From positions 372,001-436,000 of the forward strand of contig JADJNW010000004.1 of assembly GCA_016714085.1 (NCBI GenBank): a DNA stretch of 64,000 bases, read 5' to 3'. Shown piece by piece: positions 46,301-55,252 of this stretch. Each line of letters starts with the position of its first letter. Within the stretch, counting starts at the first letter, position 1. Made by a program: the position numbers and the translations under genes. This DNA comes from Saprospiraceae bacterium (lineage in GTDB: Bacteria; Bacteroidota; Bacteroidia; Chitinophagales; Saprospiraceae). The notes beneath the pieces are model-generated. The model was not told the DNA's origin. It saw only the letters and a program-made list of their open reading frames with translations, and searched no databases.

Positions 46301-47311
46301 ATGAAAGCGCTTAAAACCATCGGAATTATTCTGGCAGTACTCCTTGTCATTCTTATTGTACTAGGATTTATTGCTCCCAAAGACTTCAATGTCGAACGTT
46401 CGATTGTGATTGACGCACCGAATGAAATGATTTTCCCTTACCTGCAATCCTTTGAAAAACAAAAAGAATGGACACCCTGGCAAGAACGCGATCCTGAGAT
46501 GCAAACAGAAATCATCGGCACAGACGGCACGGTGGGCGCGATCAATCGCTGGAAAAGTAAGGTAGAAGGCAATGGCGAACAAGAAATTACAGTCATCGTA
46601 CCGAATGAGCGCATCGAGTCGAAGCTACGTTTTAGCGGCATGGGCGAATCCAATGCCATTTTGATCACAAGTGATACCGATGGCGGCACAAAAGTAACCT
46701 GGAATATGAATGGTCGCTCTCCTTTCCCCTGGAATGTGGTGGGAATGTTTATGAATATGGATAAAATGCTCGGTAATGATTTTGATGAAGGATTAAACAA
46801 ACTAAGAAATATGATAGAATCTATGCCTAAAACGTATCGCGGCTATACCGTACAAGAAATGGATGCGCCAGTCCAATATTTTATTGGCTACCGCGAAAAA
46901 ATTAAGATGGATGAATTGACTTCTGAGCGATTCGGAATATATCTTCCGAAGGTTTTTGCAGCCGTAGGGGCAGCGAAAATAGAAATAATCGGCAATCCTT
47001 GCGGTTTATTCTTTATGTGGGATGAAGAAGCCAATCAAGTTGACCTCGCGTATGCTGTGCCAGTAAAAGCAAAAGCCGAAATAAAAGGATTTGATACTTT
47101 TGAAGTACCGGCTGGAAAATTATTACTTATTGATTATTATGGCCCTTACACGGGCACCGGCGAAGCCCATTTTGCGATGGATGATTATATGAAAGAGCAT
47201 AACCTGGAACAAAACCCGCCGGTTTGGGAGCAATATATTACTGATCCAACGACTGAACCTGATACTGCTAAATGGCTGACAAAAGTTTATTATCCAGTTA
47301 AAAACAAATAA
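46301..47311 (+). CDS. SRPBCC domain plus GyrI-like domain membrane protein
   Basis: 336 residues. An N-terminal helix (IGIILAVLLVILIVLGFIA) precedes an SRPBCC/START domain ('VERSIVIDAPNEMIFPYLQSFEKQKEWTPWQERDPEM'). A GyrI-like/AraC effector-binding domain follows ('YTVQEMDAPVQYFIGYREKIKMDEL...FDTFEVPAGKLLLIDYYGPY'). Both folds bind small ligands; the tandem is frequent in Bacteroidota. Role unknown. The VOC gene follows after 49 bp. Confidence 0.85.
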   Translation: MKALKTIGIILAVLLVILIVLGFIAPKDFNVERSIVIDAPNEMIFPYLQSFEKQKEWTPWQERDPEMQTEIIGTDGTVGAINRWKSKVEGNGEQEITVIVPNERIESKLRFSGMGESNAILITSDTDGGTKVTWNMNGRSPFPWNVVGMFMNMDKMLGNDFDEGLNKLRNMIESMPKTYRGYTVQEMDAPVQYFIGYREKIKMDELTSERFGIYLPKVFAAVGAAKIEIIGNPCGLFFMWDEEANQVDLAYAVPVKAKAEIKGFDTFEVPAGKLLLIDYYGPYTGTGEAHFAMDDYMKEHNLEQNPPVWEQYITDPTTEPDTAKWLTKVYYPVKNK

Positions 47312-47360
47312 TTTTTATCTGCTATATTATAATGTCATTAAATAATAACATCAAATTAAT

Positions 47361-47765
47361 ATGAAACATTTAAATCCTTATCTGGCGCTTCCGGGTACTT
47401 GCGAAGCCGCCATGAAATTTTATCAGGAATGCCTGGGCGGTGAATTGACAATGCAGACTTTTGCCCAATCAGGACAAGAAGTTCCCGACGATTACAAAGA
47501 TAAAATTATGCACTCCGAATTGAAAGTGGAAGGCATTCAAATAATGGCGTCTGATACTATGCCAAATCATACCATCATTCCTGGAGATAATATTACGCTG
47601 AGCATTCAACTCACTGATTTGCAAGAGGAAGAAACTATTTTCAACAAACTTGCTGCCGGTGGGAAGGTGACGATGCCATTGCAGGACACCTTCTGGGGCG
47701 CGCGATTTGGCATGCTGATAGATCAATTCGGCATCAATTGGATGCTGAACTGCCCGACTCAATAA
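47361..47765 (+). CDS. VOC-family protein (PhnB-like)
   Basis: 134 residues of the glyoxalase/bleomycin-resistance fold: 'NPYLALPGTCEAAMKFYQECLGGELTMQTFAQSGQ' and 'DTFWGARFGMLIDQFGINWMLNC' are the PhnB-type halves. Usually a small metal-dependent enzyme or binding protein; substrate not predictable. A strong terminator follows. Confidence 0.9.
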   Translation: MKHLNPYLALPGTCEAAMKFYQECLGGELTMQTFAQSGQEVPDDYKDKIMHSELKVEGIQIMASDTMPNHTIIPGDNITLSIQLTDLQEEETIFNKLAAGGKVTMPLQDTFWGARFGMLIDQFGINWMLNCPTQ

Positions 47766-47792
47766 ATAAGTTTTTACCCGATTGTTTGACGC

Positions 47793-47830
47793 ACAGCATT
47801 CTGCAAATCCGTGGAATGCTGTTTTTTATT
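47793..47830 (+). terminator. Rho-independent terminator after the VOC gene
   Basis: ACAGCATTC pairs with GAATGCTGT (9 bp, 12-nt loop), followed by TTTTTATTTT. Confidence 0.85.
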
Positions 47831-47913
47831 TTACAATATGTAAACTTTTATAGTCGTTACTTTGAACCTGTTTACGTTTTTCCTATTTTCACTGGCAATT
47901 TGAAGAATGCAAG

Positions 47914-49158
47914 ATGGTAGAGACGCAAAATGCACTATTGGCGGATGCCAAAAAATATGTAGCCGAGTTTTACGAAGCGCACTTTTCTGAGCAATATGTA
48001 TTTCACAACTTTCCGCACGTGATAGAAGTGGTGGAAGCAACCCGCCAGATAGCCACAGATTATACCTTGAGTAATAAAGAAATGGAGATATTACTCCTGG
48101 CAGCTTGGTTTCACGATATAGGATATGTGGAAGGCCCTGAAGGACACGAAGTACGCAGCGCGAACTACGCCAGAGTTTTCCTCGAAGAGCGCAATTATAA
48201 TTCGGATGATATTGAAGAAGTACTAAAATGTATTCGGGCGACCAGATTGGATGCAGAACCGGAAACGCTTTTGGCTAAAATTCTTTGTGATGCTGATCTG
48301 AGCCATCTCGGTGGGAAAATGTATTGGGAACACTGCACGCGCTTGCGACAGGAATTATTTCTTACCCAAAACATTGTCATGTCAGAGCATGACTGGGTCA
48401 ATTTTGAATTGGATTTTATTACTAATCATCATTATTATACCGAGGCTGCTCAAGAACTTTTTGATAAGCGCAAGCACAAGCATGTGCGGCAAATGATGAA
48501 GCATAAAATGCGACTCAATCCTGACACGGTAGATTTGATCGATGAATTGGAAAAAAAGGAGCGCAAGGAAGAGAAAAAACTCAAAAAACTTCAACAATCT
48601 ATTGATTCTAGTGGGTTTCAACTAAAAGAAATTGATTTAGGTCGAGGCGTAGAAACGATGTATCGTAATATTTATCGCACGCATATCAACCTCAGTTCCA
48701 TCGCTGATAATAAAGCGAATATCATGTTGAGCGTGAATGCTATCATTATTTCAATCGTTATTACATCACTTATTCCAAGGCTTAGTACGAATACGAATCT
48801 GATCTTTCCTACCATTATTTTATTAGCGGTGTGCCTTACAGCCTTGATTTTTGCGATACTGGCCACGCAACCGAAAGTAACCAAAGGCCAAGTAACCCGT
48901 GAAGACATCGAAAATAAAAATGCGAATCTGCTTTTCTTTGGAAATTTTTATAATATGAAACTCGAAGATTTTCACTGGGGTATGATGGAAATGATTCGGG
49001 ATAGCGATTTTTTATACAGCTCCATGACCAAAGACTTGTATTATCTCGGTGTCGTATTGGCTAAAAAATATCAGTATCTACGTATTTGTTATTTGGTATT
49101 TATGTACGGCTTGATTATTTCTGTCGCTGTATTTGTACTCTTCTTGAGTTTAGGATAG
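47914..49158 (+). CDS. HD phosphohydrolase fused to Pycsar-effector-type TM domain
   Basis: 414 residues. The HD domain (about 1-190) has 'YVFHNFPHVIEVVEATRQIA', the metal pair 'AAWFHDIGY' and 'ILCDADLSHLG'. A charged linker (KKERKEEKKLKKLQQ) leads to a DUF5706/PycTM-like domain: 'TMYRNIYRTHINLSSIADNKANIMLSVNAIIISIVITSLIP', helices near 300 and 395, and 'DFHWGMMEMIRDSDFLYSSMTKDLYYLGVVLAKKYQYLRICY'. In Pycsar systems such TM proteins are activated by cyclic pyrimidine nucleotides to damage the membrane. No cyclase is adjacent here. Confidence 0.88.
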   Translation: MVETQNALLADAKKYVAEFYEAHFSEQYVFHNFPHVIEVVEATRQIATDYTLSNKEMEILLLAAWFHDIGYVEGPEGHEVRSANYARVFLEERNYNSDDIEEVLKCIRATRLDAEPETLLAKILCDADLSHLGGKMYWEHCTRLRQELFLTQNIVMSEHDWVNFELDFITNHHYYTEAAQELFDKRKHKHVRQMMKHKMRLNPDTVDLIDELEKKERKEEKKLKKLQQSIDSSGFQLKEIDLGRGVETMYRNIYRTHINLSSIADNKANIMLSVNAIIISIVITSLIPRLSTNTNLIFPTIILLAVCLTALIFAILATQPKVTKGQVTREDIENKNANLLFFGNFYNMKLEDFHWGMMEMIRDSDFLYSSMTKDLYYLGVVLAKKYQYLRICYLVFMYGLIISVAVFVLFLSLG

Positions 49159-49202
49159 GATTAATATTTTTTTAAAAATTCGATTACAACTGAACGAAGA
49201 GA

Positions 49203-49238
49203 AAGGCTTCCCAAAAAAATCATTTCTTGGGAAGCCTT
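49203..49238. terminator. Bidirectional terminator between convergent genes
   Basis: AAGGCTTCCCAA pairs perfectly with TTGGGAAGCCTT (12 bp, 12-nt loop) between the stops at 49158 and 49246. Confidence 0.8.
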
Positions 49239-49245
49239 GTAAACA

Positions 49246-50400
49246 TTAGCCTCCCAGGCTTAAAATCTTGATTTCCACGCGCTGATTTTTTCTTCTACCT
49301 TCTCCTGTAGTATTTTCAGCAATGGCCTGGCTTTTGCCGTAGCCTCGGTATCGCACGCGACTACTGCTGATTCCTTTTTTCACAAGGTAATCATAGACCG
49401 CCTTGGCACGATTGGTGGAAAGTTCATTGCAGTAATTATCATCGCAAAGCCCATTGGTATGTCCTCCTACTTCCACACTTACATCAGGATTTCGGATTAG
49501 GAAAGTATAAATTTCATCCAGGGTCTCGAAAGAAGGATTGGTAATCACTGCTTTATTCACTTCAAAATATAATTTATCCAATCGAATGGTCGAACCTTCT
49601 TTTAAGTCAGAACGATTCAAATCGGAGATTTTTTTATCTTCGATCACCGTTGGTTTCTCCTCTCTTTTTTCAGGCGTAGGAGTGGTCGGCTTTGGTTTGG
49701 GCGGATCTGCTTTTACCACTGGCTTTTCCACTGTTTTCGGGGTCACTTCCGGCTCTTTTTCTACCAATTGTTCTTCGCAAGGGATTGGCTTGAGTTCAGA
49801 AGCATTATCCATCAAAAGATTGCCATTATAAGGAAAAAGGGTTGGCGTATTGTAAAAAGCTTCAAAGACGATATGCGTATAATTAGCAATCGGCTCGAAT
49901 TTAAAATTGAATTCTATCCAACGGGTGTTAATCACAAGCTTGGTTTCACCCAATAAATATTGCTTGTCGCAATAATCAAAACCACCATAAACCCTGAGTT
50001 TTGCGGGTGTCACATAATTAGCTTGCTCTTCTGTAATCCTGCTGACGCTGATATAAGATTCTGAACGAGCCAGATAAATACTGAATTCGTAGCACTTATC
50101 TTTTTCCATCGGGCGACTTAGTTTTTGCGAAATCGCCTCCCAAGTATCGTTGTCGCGTACCACCATGCCAAGATAAGTATCGCCCTGTTGAGAGGCCTTA
50201 CTTACCTGAAACATTGGATCGGGTTGCGTGTCGGGTGCAGATTCGCCGGGGAAACCACAGTCATACCAACCTCTAGGTACGTGGCTATGCCGGGGAATAT
50301 CTTCAAAAGAAGCATTAGTCAAGGTAATGGCATCCTGACTCCAGCCGGAGAATGCCAGGAAAACGGATAGAATAATTAAAGCAGATGTGCGCAGCCTCAT
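49246..50400 (-). CDS. OmpA-family protein with N-terminal sandwich domain
   Basis: 384 residues. A signal peptide is followed by a galactose-binding-like region of about 180 residues ('ITLTNASFEDIPRHSHVPRGWYDCG...YLGMVVRDNDTWEAISQKL'). A Pro/Lys-rich linker (about 210-260) and a C-terminal OmpA domain come next ('DVSVEVGGHTNGLCDDNYCNELSTNRAKAVYDYLVKKGI...GRRKNQRVEIKIL'). Probably periplasmic or surface-facing and peptidoglycan-tethered. ATG at 50400 was chosen over a TTG six bases upstream. Confidence 0.85.
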   Translation of the reverse strand: MRLRTSALIILSVFLAFSGWSQDAITLTNASFEDIPRHSHVPRGWYDCGFPGESAPDTQPDPMFQVSKASQQGDTYLGMVVRDNDTWEAISQKLSRPMEKDKCYEFSIYLARSESYISVSRITEEQANYVTPAKLRVYGGFDYCDKQYLLGETKLVINTRWIEFNFKFEPIANYTHIVFEAFYNTPTLFPYNGNLLMDNASELKPIPCEEQLVEKEPEVTPKTVEKPVVKADPPKPKPTTPTPEKREEKPTVIEDKKISDLNRSDLKEGSTIRLDKLYFEVNKAVITNPSFETLDEIYTFLIRNPDVSVEVGGHTNGLCDDNYCNELSTNRAKAVYDYLVKKGISSSRVRYRGYGKSQAIAENTTGEGRRKNQRVEIKILSLGG

Positions 50401-50639
50401 AGTCAAATTTGTTTACATTTTGATAAACAACGAATTTTTACAGCCTATTTGTTTTATGTGCTTCTAAAAAAAGCAAAATTGTACAAAAAAACAAAGGGAT
50501 TAAGAAGACATTAACGCTTCCCGAACCCCTTTTTAAAGTATTTTTAGTAAATCGAAGAATTTTTTGTTCTTCAATCCTTGTTTTTTATTGATATGAATTA
50601 GACAATTTAGCAATAAAAATCTTTCCAAAGGTATAAAGA

Positions 50640-51857
50640 TCACGAAAATGCATTAAATCCTGTGACGTCGTGCCCGGTGATCAGCAAGTGAACATCATGC
50701 GTACCTTCATAAGTCAACACGGTCTCTAAATTCATCATGTGACGCATGATTGGATATTCGTTCGTGATGCCCATGCCTCCGTGCATTTGGCGCGCCTCGC
50801 GGGCTACCTGTAATGCGATGTGTACATTATTGCGCTTGGCCATTGAAATTTGTGCCGGAGTTGCTTTGCCTTGATTTGCTAAGGTGCCGAGACGCCAGAC
50901 AAGTAGTTGAGCCTTGGTAATTTCGGTGATCATTTCTGCCAATTTTTTCTGTTGCAACTGAAATGCACCAATCGGTTTGCCAAATTGCATCCGCTCCTGA
51001 GAATAACGCAATGCCGAGTCATAACAATCCAAAGCTGCGCCAAGCGCACCCCAGGCTATGCCGTACCGCGCTTTTGACAGACAGGATAAAGGGCCTTTCA
51101 TGCCTTGTACATTGGGCAATACATTTGCTTTGGGTACACGCACATCTTCAAAAACAAGCTCTCCGGTAATCGAAGCGCGCAATGACCATTTGCCATGAAT
51201 CTCAGGCGCGGAGAAGCCTTTCATGCCTTTTTCAACAATCAATCCCCGCACAATGCCTTCCTCATCCTTTGCCCAAACGACTGCAATATCAGCCAGGGGT
51301 GAATTGGTGATCCACATTTTAGCGCCATTCAGGATATAAGCATCGCCATCGTCCTTGATATTGGTAATCATGCCAGCCGGATTCGAGCCATGATCGGGTT
51401 CGGTCAAGCCGAAACAACCAATAAATTCGCCACTTCCCAGCTTTGGCAAATACTTTTTACGCTGCTCCTCCGAGCCAAATTTATAAATCGGGTACATTAC
51501 CAATGAACCCTGCACCGAAGCCATCGAACGAATGCCGGAGTCGCCGCGCTCCAATTCTTGCATGATCACACCATAAGCGATTTCATCCATGCCGCCACCG
51601 CCGTATTCCGTGGGTAAGCTCGGCCCAAAAGCGCCGATTTCCGCCAATCCTTTGAATAAATGCGTAGGGCATTGTGCTTTATCTGCATATTCTTCAATAA
51701 TCGGCGATACTTCTTGCTTTACCCAGGCGCGTACCGCTTCTCGCGCAAGTAGATGTTCCTCGCTTAATAAATCATCCACATTATAATAATCATGATATTG
51801 AAAACGGTCTTCTTTTGCTTTTTTCATAATGGCTGCGCCGTTGCTATTTTCTTGCAT
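50640..51857 (-). CDS. gcdH: Glutaryl-CoA dehydrogenase (acyl-CoA dehydrogenase family)
   Basis: 405 residues. FAD-dependent oxidation and decarboxylation of glutaryl-CoA to crotonyl-CoA in lysine/tryptophan breakdown. 'CFGLTEPDHGSNPAGM', 'WITNSPLADIAVVWAKDEEGIVRGLIVEKGMKG', 'LSKARYGIAWGALGAA' and 'NLETVLTYEGTHDVH' with the catalytic Glu follow the glutaryl-CoA dehydrogenase pattern closely. A second in-frame ATG at 51827 (MKKAKEDRFQYHDYYNVDD) is possible. Monocistronic, with its own -7 box. Confidence 0.88.
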   Translation of the reverse strand: MQENSNGAAIMKKAKEDRFQYHDYYNVDDLLSEEHLLAREAVRAWVKQEVSPIIEEYADKAQCPTHLFKGLAEIGAFGPSLPTEYGGGGMDEIAYGVIMQELERGDSGIRSMASVQGSLVMYPIYKFGSEEQRKKYLPKLGSGEFIGCFGLTEPDHGSNPAGMITNIKDDGDAYILNGAKMWITNSPLADIAVVWAKDEEGIVRGLIVEKGMKGFSAPEIHGKWSLRASITGELVFEDVRVPKANVLPNVQGMKGPLSCLSKARYGIAWGALGAALDCYDSALRYSQERMQFGKPIGAFQLQQKKLAEMITEITKAQLLVWRLGTLANQGKATPAQISMAKRNNVHIALQVAREARQMHGGMGITNEYPIMRHMMNLETVLTYEGTHDVHLLITGHDVTGFNAFS

Positions 51858-51892
51858 TTGCTTTCTATTTTTGGTTAGGCTTTAATAAACCA

Positions 51893-51900
51893 CAAAATTA
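51893..51900 (-). promoter_or_regulatory. -7 box of the glutaryl-CoA dehydrogenase gene
   Basis: TAATTTTG on the reverse strand, full consensus, 35 bp before the ATG at 51857. This supports the longer start. Confidence 0.5.
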
Positions 51901-51989
51901 GGCATTTAAACGGAATGTTTTAAGCTACTTTGTTTGTACTATTGAGATTTGGAAAAAATAGTTCCATAGAAATAAAATCCTTGTTCATT

Positions 51990-52490
51990 ATGGCAATCAT
52001 TGCACTCGAAGGAATGCATTTCCGCGCGTTTCATGGGTATTATCCTGAAGAAAATATCACCGGCACTGATTTTTTGCTCGATGTATATGTAGAAGCGGAT
52101 ATTGAAGAAGCCGCCGAAACAGATAATTTGTACGAAGAAGTGGAAGAAGATTCGGAGGAAGACGAGCATCCATTATCGGTCAATTACGAAACGATTTATT
52201 TGCTTTGCGAAAGCGAAATGCGCAAGACCTCAAAACTATTAGAGACAGTGGTGCAAAATATTTCTAATCGCATCAACGAATATTTTACATTTGAAAAAGA
52301 CGGTAAAGAAATTGCACTGATCAAAGGAATGCGCATACGCTTGAAAAAACTGAATCCGCCGCTGCATGGCAAGGTGGACTGCGCTTTTGTAGAGCTTTCG
52401 ACGGGCGTTTTTGAATTGCCTTCCGGCAAATCGCTGAAAAAATTGCGAAACTTGATCAAGAATTGGGAAGAGTTGGAAGATTTACTGTAA
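51990..52490 (+). CDS. folB: Dihydroneopterin aldolase with acidic insertion
   Basis: Converts dihydroneopterin to hydroxymethyl-dihydropterin in folate synthesis. 166 residues against about 120 for the family. The start 'MAIIALEGMHFRAFHGYYPEE' has the usual substrate region. 'VNYETIYLLCESEM', 'LLETVVQNISNRI' and 'IRLKKLNPPLHGKVDCAFVEL' are conserved. An acidic insert (EEVEEDSEEDEHP, about residues 49-61) and a C-terminal basic helix (SLKKLRNLIKNWEELEDLL) are extra. ATG at 51990 was chosen over upstream in-frame starts because it gives the family N-terminus. Confidence 0.85.
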   Translation: MAIIALEGMHFRAFHGYYPEENITGTDFLLDVYVEADIEEAAETDNLYEEVEEDSEEDEHPLSVNYETIYLLCESEMRKTSKLLETVVQNISNRINEYFTFEKDGKEIALIKGMRIRLKKLNPPLHGKVDCAFVELSTGVFELPSGKSLKKLRNLIKNWEELEDLL

Positions 52491-52592
52491 AAATAACATT
52501 TTGATAACAGGATGCGGCAAACCTTGAACGTTGGTAAAGGGTCTATAACGAAACCATTTAAACAGATTATCGCATTTAAAATTTTAAACATT

Positions 52593-53303
52593 ATGCTTAA
52601 AAAATTATCCTTATTTCTGATAGTGATTTCAATGGCAGCTTGTGATTCCGCTACTTTGGGTCAACTTGGTTCTGCGCTGGGCGGCTCTGCCCTCACCGAA
52701 GCAGAAGTGGCCAACGGATTGAAAGAAGCCTTGACGAATGGCATCAGTAAAGGTTCTGATTTACTCTCGCAAGTGAATGGCTATTACAAAAGCGAATACA
52801 AAATTCTGCTCCCTGAAGAAGCGCGACAAGTGACGGATAGGCTCCAAAAAATACCTGGCTTTAAGAACGTGGAAGAAGAAATCCTGGAGCGCATCAATCA
52901 CGGTGCGGAAGAAGCGGCCAAAAAAGCGAAGCCGATTTTTGTGAATGCCATCAAGCAAATGACCTTCACAGATGCTATGAAAATTTTGCTCGGCAGCGAC
53001 GACGCGGCTACGCAGTACCTCGGCAACTCTACCCGTAATGCTTTGTACCAAGAATTTAATCCAGTGATTGTGGAGTCGCTCGATAAGTTTCAGGCCCGCA
53101 AATACTGGACGGACGCTGTAAATGCGTATAACAAAATTCCGTTGGTAGAAAAAGTAAATCCAAGCTTGGATGACTACGTAACGAACTCAGCCCTGGATGG
53201 CTTGTTTGGAATGGTCGCCAAGGAAGAACTCAATATTCGCAACAACTTGGAGGCGCGCACCAGCGAATTGCTGAAAAAAGTATTTGCAAAGCAGGATAAT
53301 TAA
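52593..53303 (+). CDS. DUF4197 lipoprotein
   Basis: 236 residues with a lipobox (LFLIVISMAAC). 'ALTEAEVANGLKEALTNGISKGSDLLSQVNGYYKSEYKILLPEEARQV', 'FVNAIKQMTFTDAMKILLGSDDAATQYL' and 'ALDGLFGMVAKEELNIRNN' match DUF4197, a periplasmic helical family of unknown function. ATG at 52593 places the lipoprotein signal first. Confidence 0.9.
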   Translation: MLKKLSLFLIVISMAACDSATLGQLGSALGGSALTEAEVANGLKEALTNGISKGSDLLSQVNGYYKSEYKILLPEEARQVTDRLQKIPGFKNVEEEILERINHGAEEAAKKAKPIFVNAIKQMTFTDAMKILLGSDDAATQYLGNSTRNALYQEFNPVIVESLDKFQARKYWTDAVNAYNKIPLVEKVNPSLDDYVTNSALDGLFGMVAKEELNIRNNLEARTSELLKKVFAKQDN

Positions 53304-53318
53304 TTTGGCTGCTGGCTG

Positions 53319-53360
53319 CTGGTTTCTGGCTGCTTGAATCATCAAGTATCCAGAAACCAG
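53319..53360. terminator. Hairpin between convergent DUF4197 and T9SS-cargo genes
   Basis: CTGGTTTCTGG pairs with CCAGAAACCAG (11 bp). The loop itself contains CTTGA/TCAAG. Preceded by GGCTGCTGGCTG repeats. Likely a shared terminator or repeat-derived palindrome. Confidence 0.6.
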
Positions 53361-53376
53361 TAACTAGCGTCTAGTG

Positions 53377-54222
53377 TCATTTCTTCAAAATCTTCTCCGC
53401 TGCTACTCTTTCACCGTCAGAAATTTGCACCGTGTAATGACCACTTGCCAGGCTTTGCACATCTAAATATTCTACATTTGCACCTTCCAAAAGCTGAATG
53501 GCCTTGCGTTGCACTTCTTTTCCACTCAAATCATGGATACTTAGAAAGTAGCGCCCACTTTCTTTGATTTGAATATTGAGATTTAACTGATCTTTCACTG
53601 GATTTGGATAAACGTTGATTTCAGCAGGAAGCAAGGCTCTGCCGAAAATAGCGCTCGGACTTTGTTCATTGATTGTCAAAGGAGAAGAAAGGGTAGTTGG
53701 AGAGTCCCCATCACTAGTGCCATCGCGATTGACCGCATTCCCTGAGGCAAAGAAGCGAACGGCGCCTGCACCTGCGTCAGGAGCTGTCCACTTGATTTCC
53801 AGGACGTTGCTATTACGAGGGGAACTATGCTCCACATATTGCCGATTGCTAATAGTAGTCAGGCGAAACCCGGCAGGGGCGCTGTCCCAAGTACCTGCAT
53901 TAAGGTTGTCCGTGCCTCTTAATGCCACTGTATGAAAACCATAGCCAGATGGCGCATTTGAAGTATTGATGGTGAGTCGGAAGGTATAATCTTCTCCCGG
54001 TTCATATTGCGTGACAGGACTTCCATTTTTGAGTAATGTCGCAGCAATAGAAGATCCAAAATCACCGCCGTCATGACAACCCGGTGAAGAGCAAGTACCA
54101 GTACTAAGTGGTGAACCTGTGCGGTCAAGGCCTTGCACAACTCCCGGCCCACCGGCATTACTTAATAATAAAACAGCAAAAAACGCAATTCCAAAAAGCG
54201 CGTAAAGCAATCGGATTTTCAT
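53377..54222 (-). CDS. T9SS-secreted protein with Reeler-like/choice-of-anchor V domain
   Basis: 281 residues. Signal peptide, then a domain starting 'GVVQGLDRTGSPLSTGTCSSPGCH', continuing 'VTQYEPGEDYTFRLTINTSNAPSGYGFHTVAL' and 'EIKWTAPDAGAGAVRFFASGNAVN', matching Reeler-like/choice-of-anchor V proteins. The C-terminal 75 residues are a type A T9SS sorting domain ('INVYPNPVKDQLNLNIQI' to 'GHYTVQISDGERVAAEKILKK'). The Cys spacing is CX4CH rather than the c-type heme CXXCH. Secreted or surface-attached. Confidence 0.88.
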   Translation of the reverse strand: MKIRLLYALFGIAFFAVLLLSNAGGPGVVQGLDRTGSPLSTGTCSSPGCHDGGDFGSSIAATLLKNGSPVTQYEPGEDYTFRLTINTSNAPSGYGFHTVALRGTDNLNAGTWDSAPAGFRLTTISNRQYVEHSSPRNSNVLEIKWTAPDAGAGAVRFFASGNAVNRDGTSDGDSPTTLSSPLTINEQSPSAIFGRALLPAEINVYPNPVKDQLNLNIQIKESGRYFLSIHDLSGKEVQRKAIQLLEGANVEYLDVQSLASGHYTVQISDGERVAAEKILKK

Positions 54223-54625
54223 AAATAGGATATTTTGGTGATTAATTGTTATTTACTTTATGCATTAATGTAATATTATATTCATGTTTAATAAACCGGG
54301 ATATAATCAATGCAGTGTAATATGCTGGTTTTCAGGCTTTAATTCAATAATTGTTAATTTATTGCATTTAAAGGATGAATGGAATTATATAATTCTTAAA
54401 AAAGAAAGATTAAATAACTGAGCAGTTTAGATCGCCAACGGTTGGGAATTATTAAACGGATAATCATGTTTATAAAAAATATGATACAATTTGAATCTAC
54501 TCATTTAACTTATAGTGGGAATCGATGTCTAAACAATGATTTGATTGCACATTTATATCATAATGTTTAAATGTACATCATTGAAAATTAATCCGTTAGA
54601 AGAAAAATATAAAATAAAAAGAAAC
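54223..54625. other. A/T-rich intergenic region, no gene seen
   Basis: 403 bp between two reverse-strand genes. Very A/T-rich; no consensus promoter, hairpin of note, RNA gene or protein-like frame. Confidence 0.5.
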
Positions 54626-55171
54626 TTAGCCGAAGCTATTGGCAGCGTTTTTACCCTTCACACCCCGATAATATTGTTCAATGAACTTCATGTCCTCCCC
54701 AATACTACCACTTGGGTAAAAAGGTTGGCTGAAGCCGACAATTTTTTTTCCCCAATCAAATTTTACCATCACAATGGGGACTTGAGCGCCTAAGGCAATA
54801 TAATAAAATCCGGTTTTTAATTTTTCAACCTTTTGCCGAGTACCCTCCGGGGCAATGGTAAGCGCAAATTTCTCTTCCCGATTGAAAATATCGACCACCG
54901 CATCTACAAAATTGCTGCGCTTCCTGCGATCTACAGGATAGCCGCCCAACGCACGAAAAATCCAGCCAAAAGGTGGCCGAAAGAGCGAGGCTTTGCCTAC
55001 ATATTTGATCTTGGCTTTCAAAGCGCTGCGAACAAATACACCCAGGGGAAAATCCCAACTGGACGTGTGTGGCACAACAATAATTACGAATTTTTTTAAT
55101 TCGTGAGGGTATTGCCCTTCAATTTTCCAGCCCCAAAGCCGGAGTATCCATTTGCTGATTGCGCTGAACAT
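54626..55171 (-). CDS. PlsC-type acyltransferase
   Basis: 181 residues. The catalytic HX4D motif is 'HTSSWD' (35-40). The glycerol-phosphate motif region is 'EGTRQ' in 'FALTIAPEGTRQKVEKLKTGFYYIAL'. It belongs to the 1-acyl-glycerol-3-phosphate acyltransferase family, of the short soluble-looking type often found in lipid remodelling. Acceptor lipid not predictable. Confidence 0.85.
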   Translation of the reverse strand: MFSAISKWILRLWGWKIEGQYPHELKKFVIIVVPHTSSWDFPLGVFVRSALKAKIKYVGKASLFRPPFGWIFRALGGYPVDRRKRSNFVDAVVDIFNREEKFALTIAPEGTRQKVEKLKTGFYYIALGAQVPIVMVKFDWGKKIVGFSQPFYPSGSIGEDMKFIEQYYRGVKGKNAANSFG

Positions 55172-55252
55172 AGTATTAACAAGGTGATGGGTGATGGGGT
55201 AATAGGTTTAAAAAAATATAAATTGATAAAATCACCCTATTCCCCGATGCCC

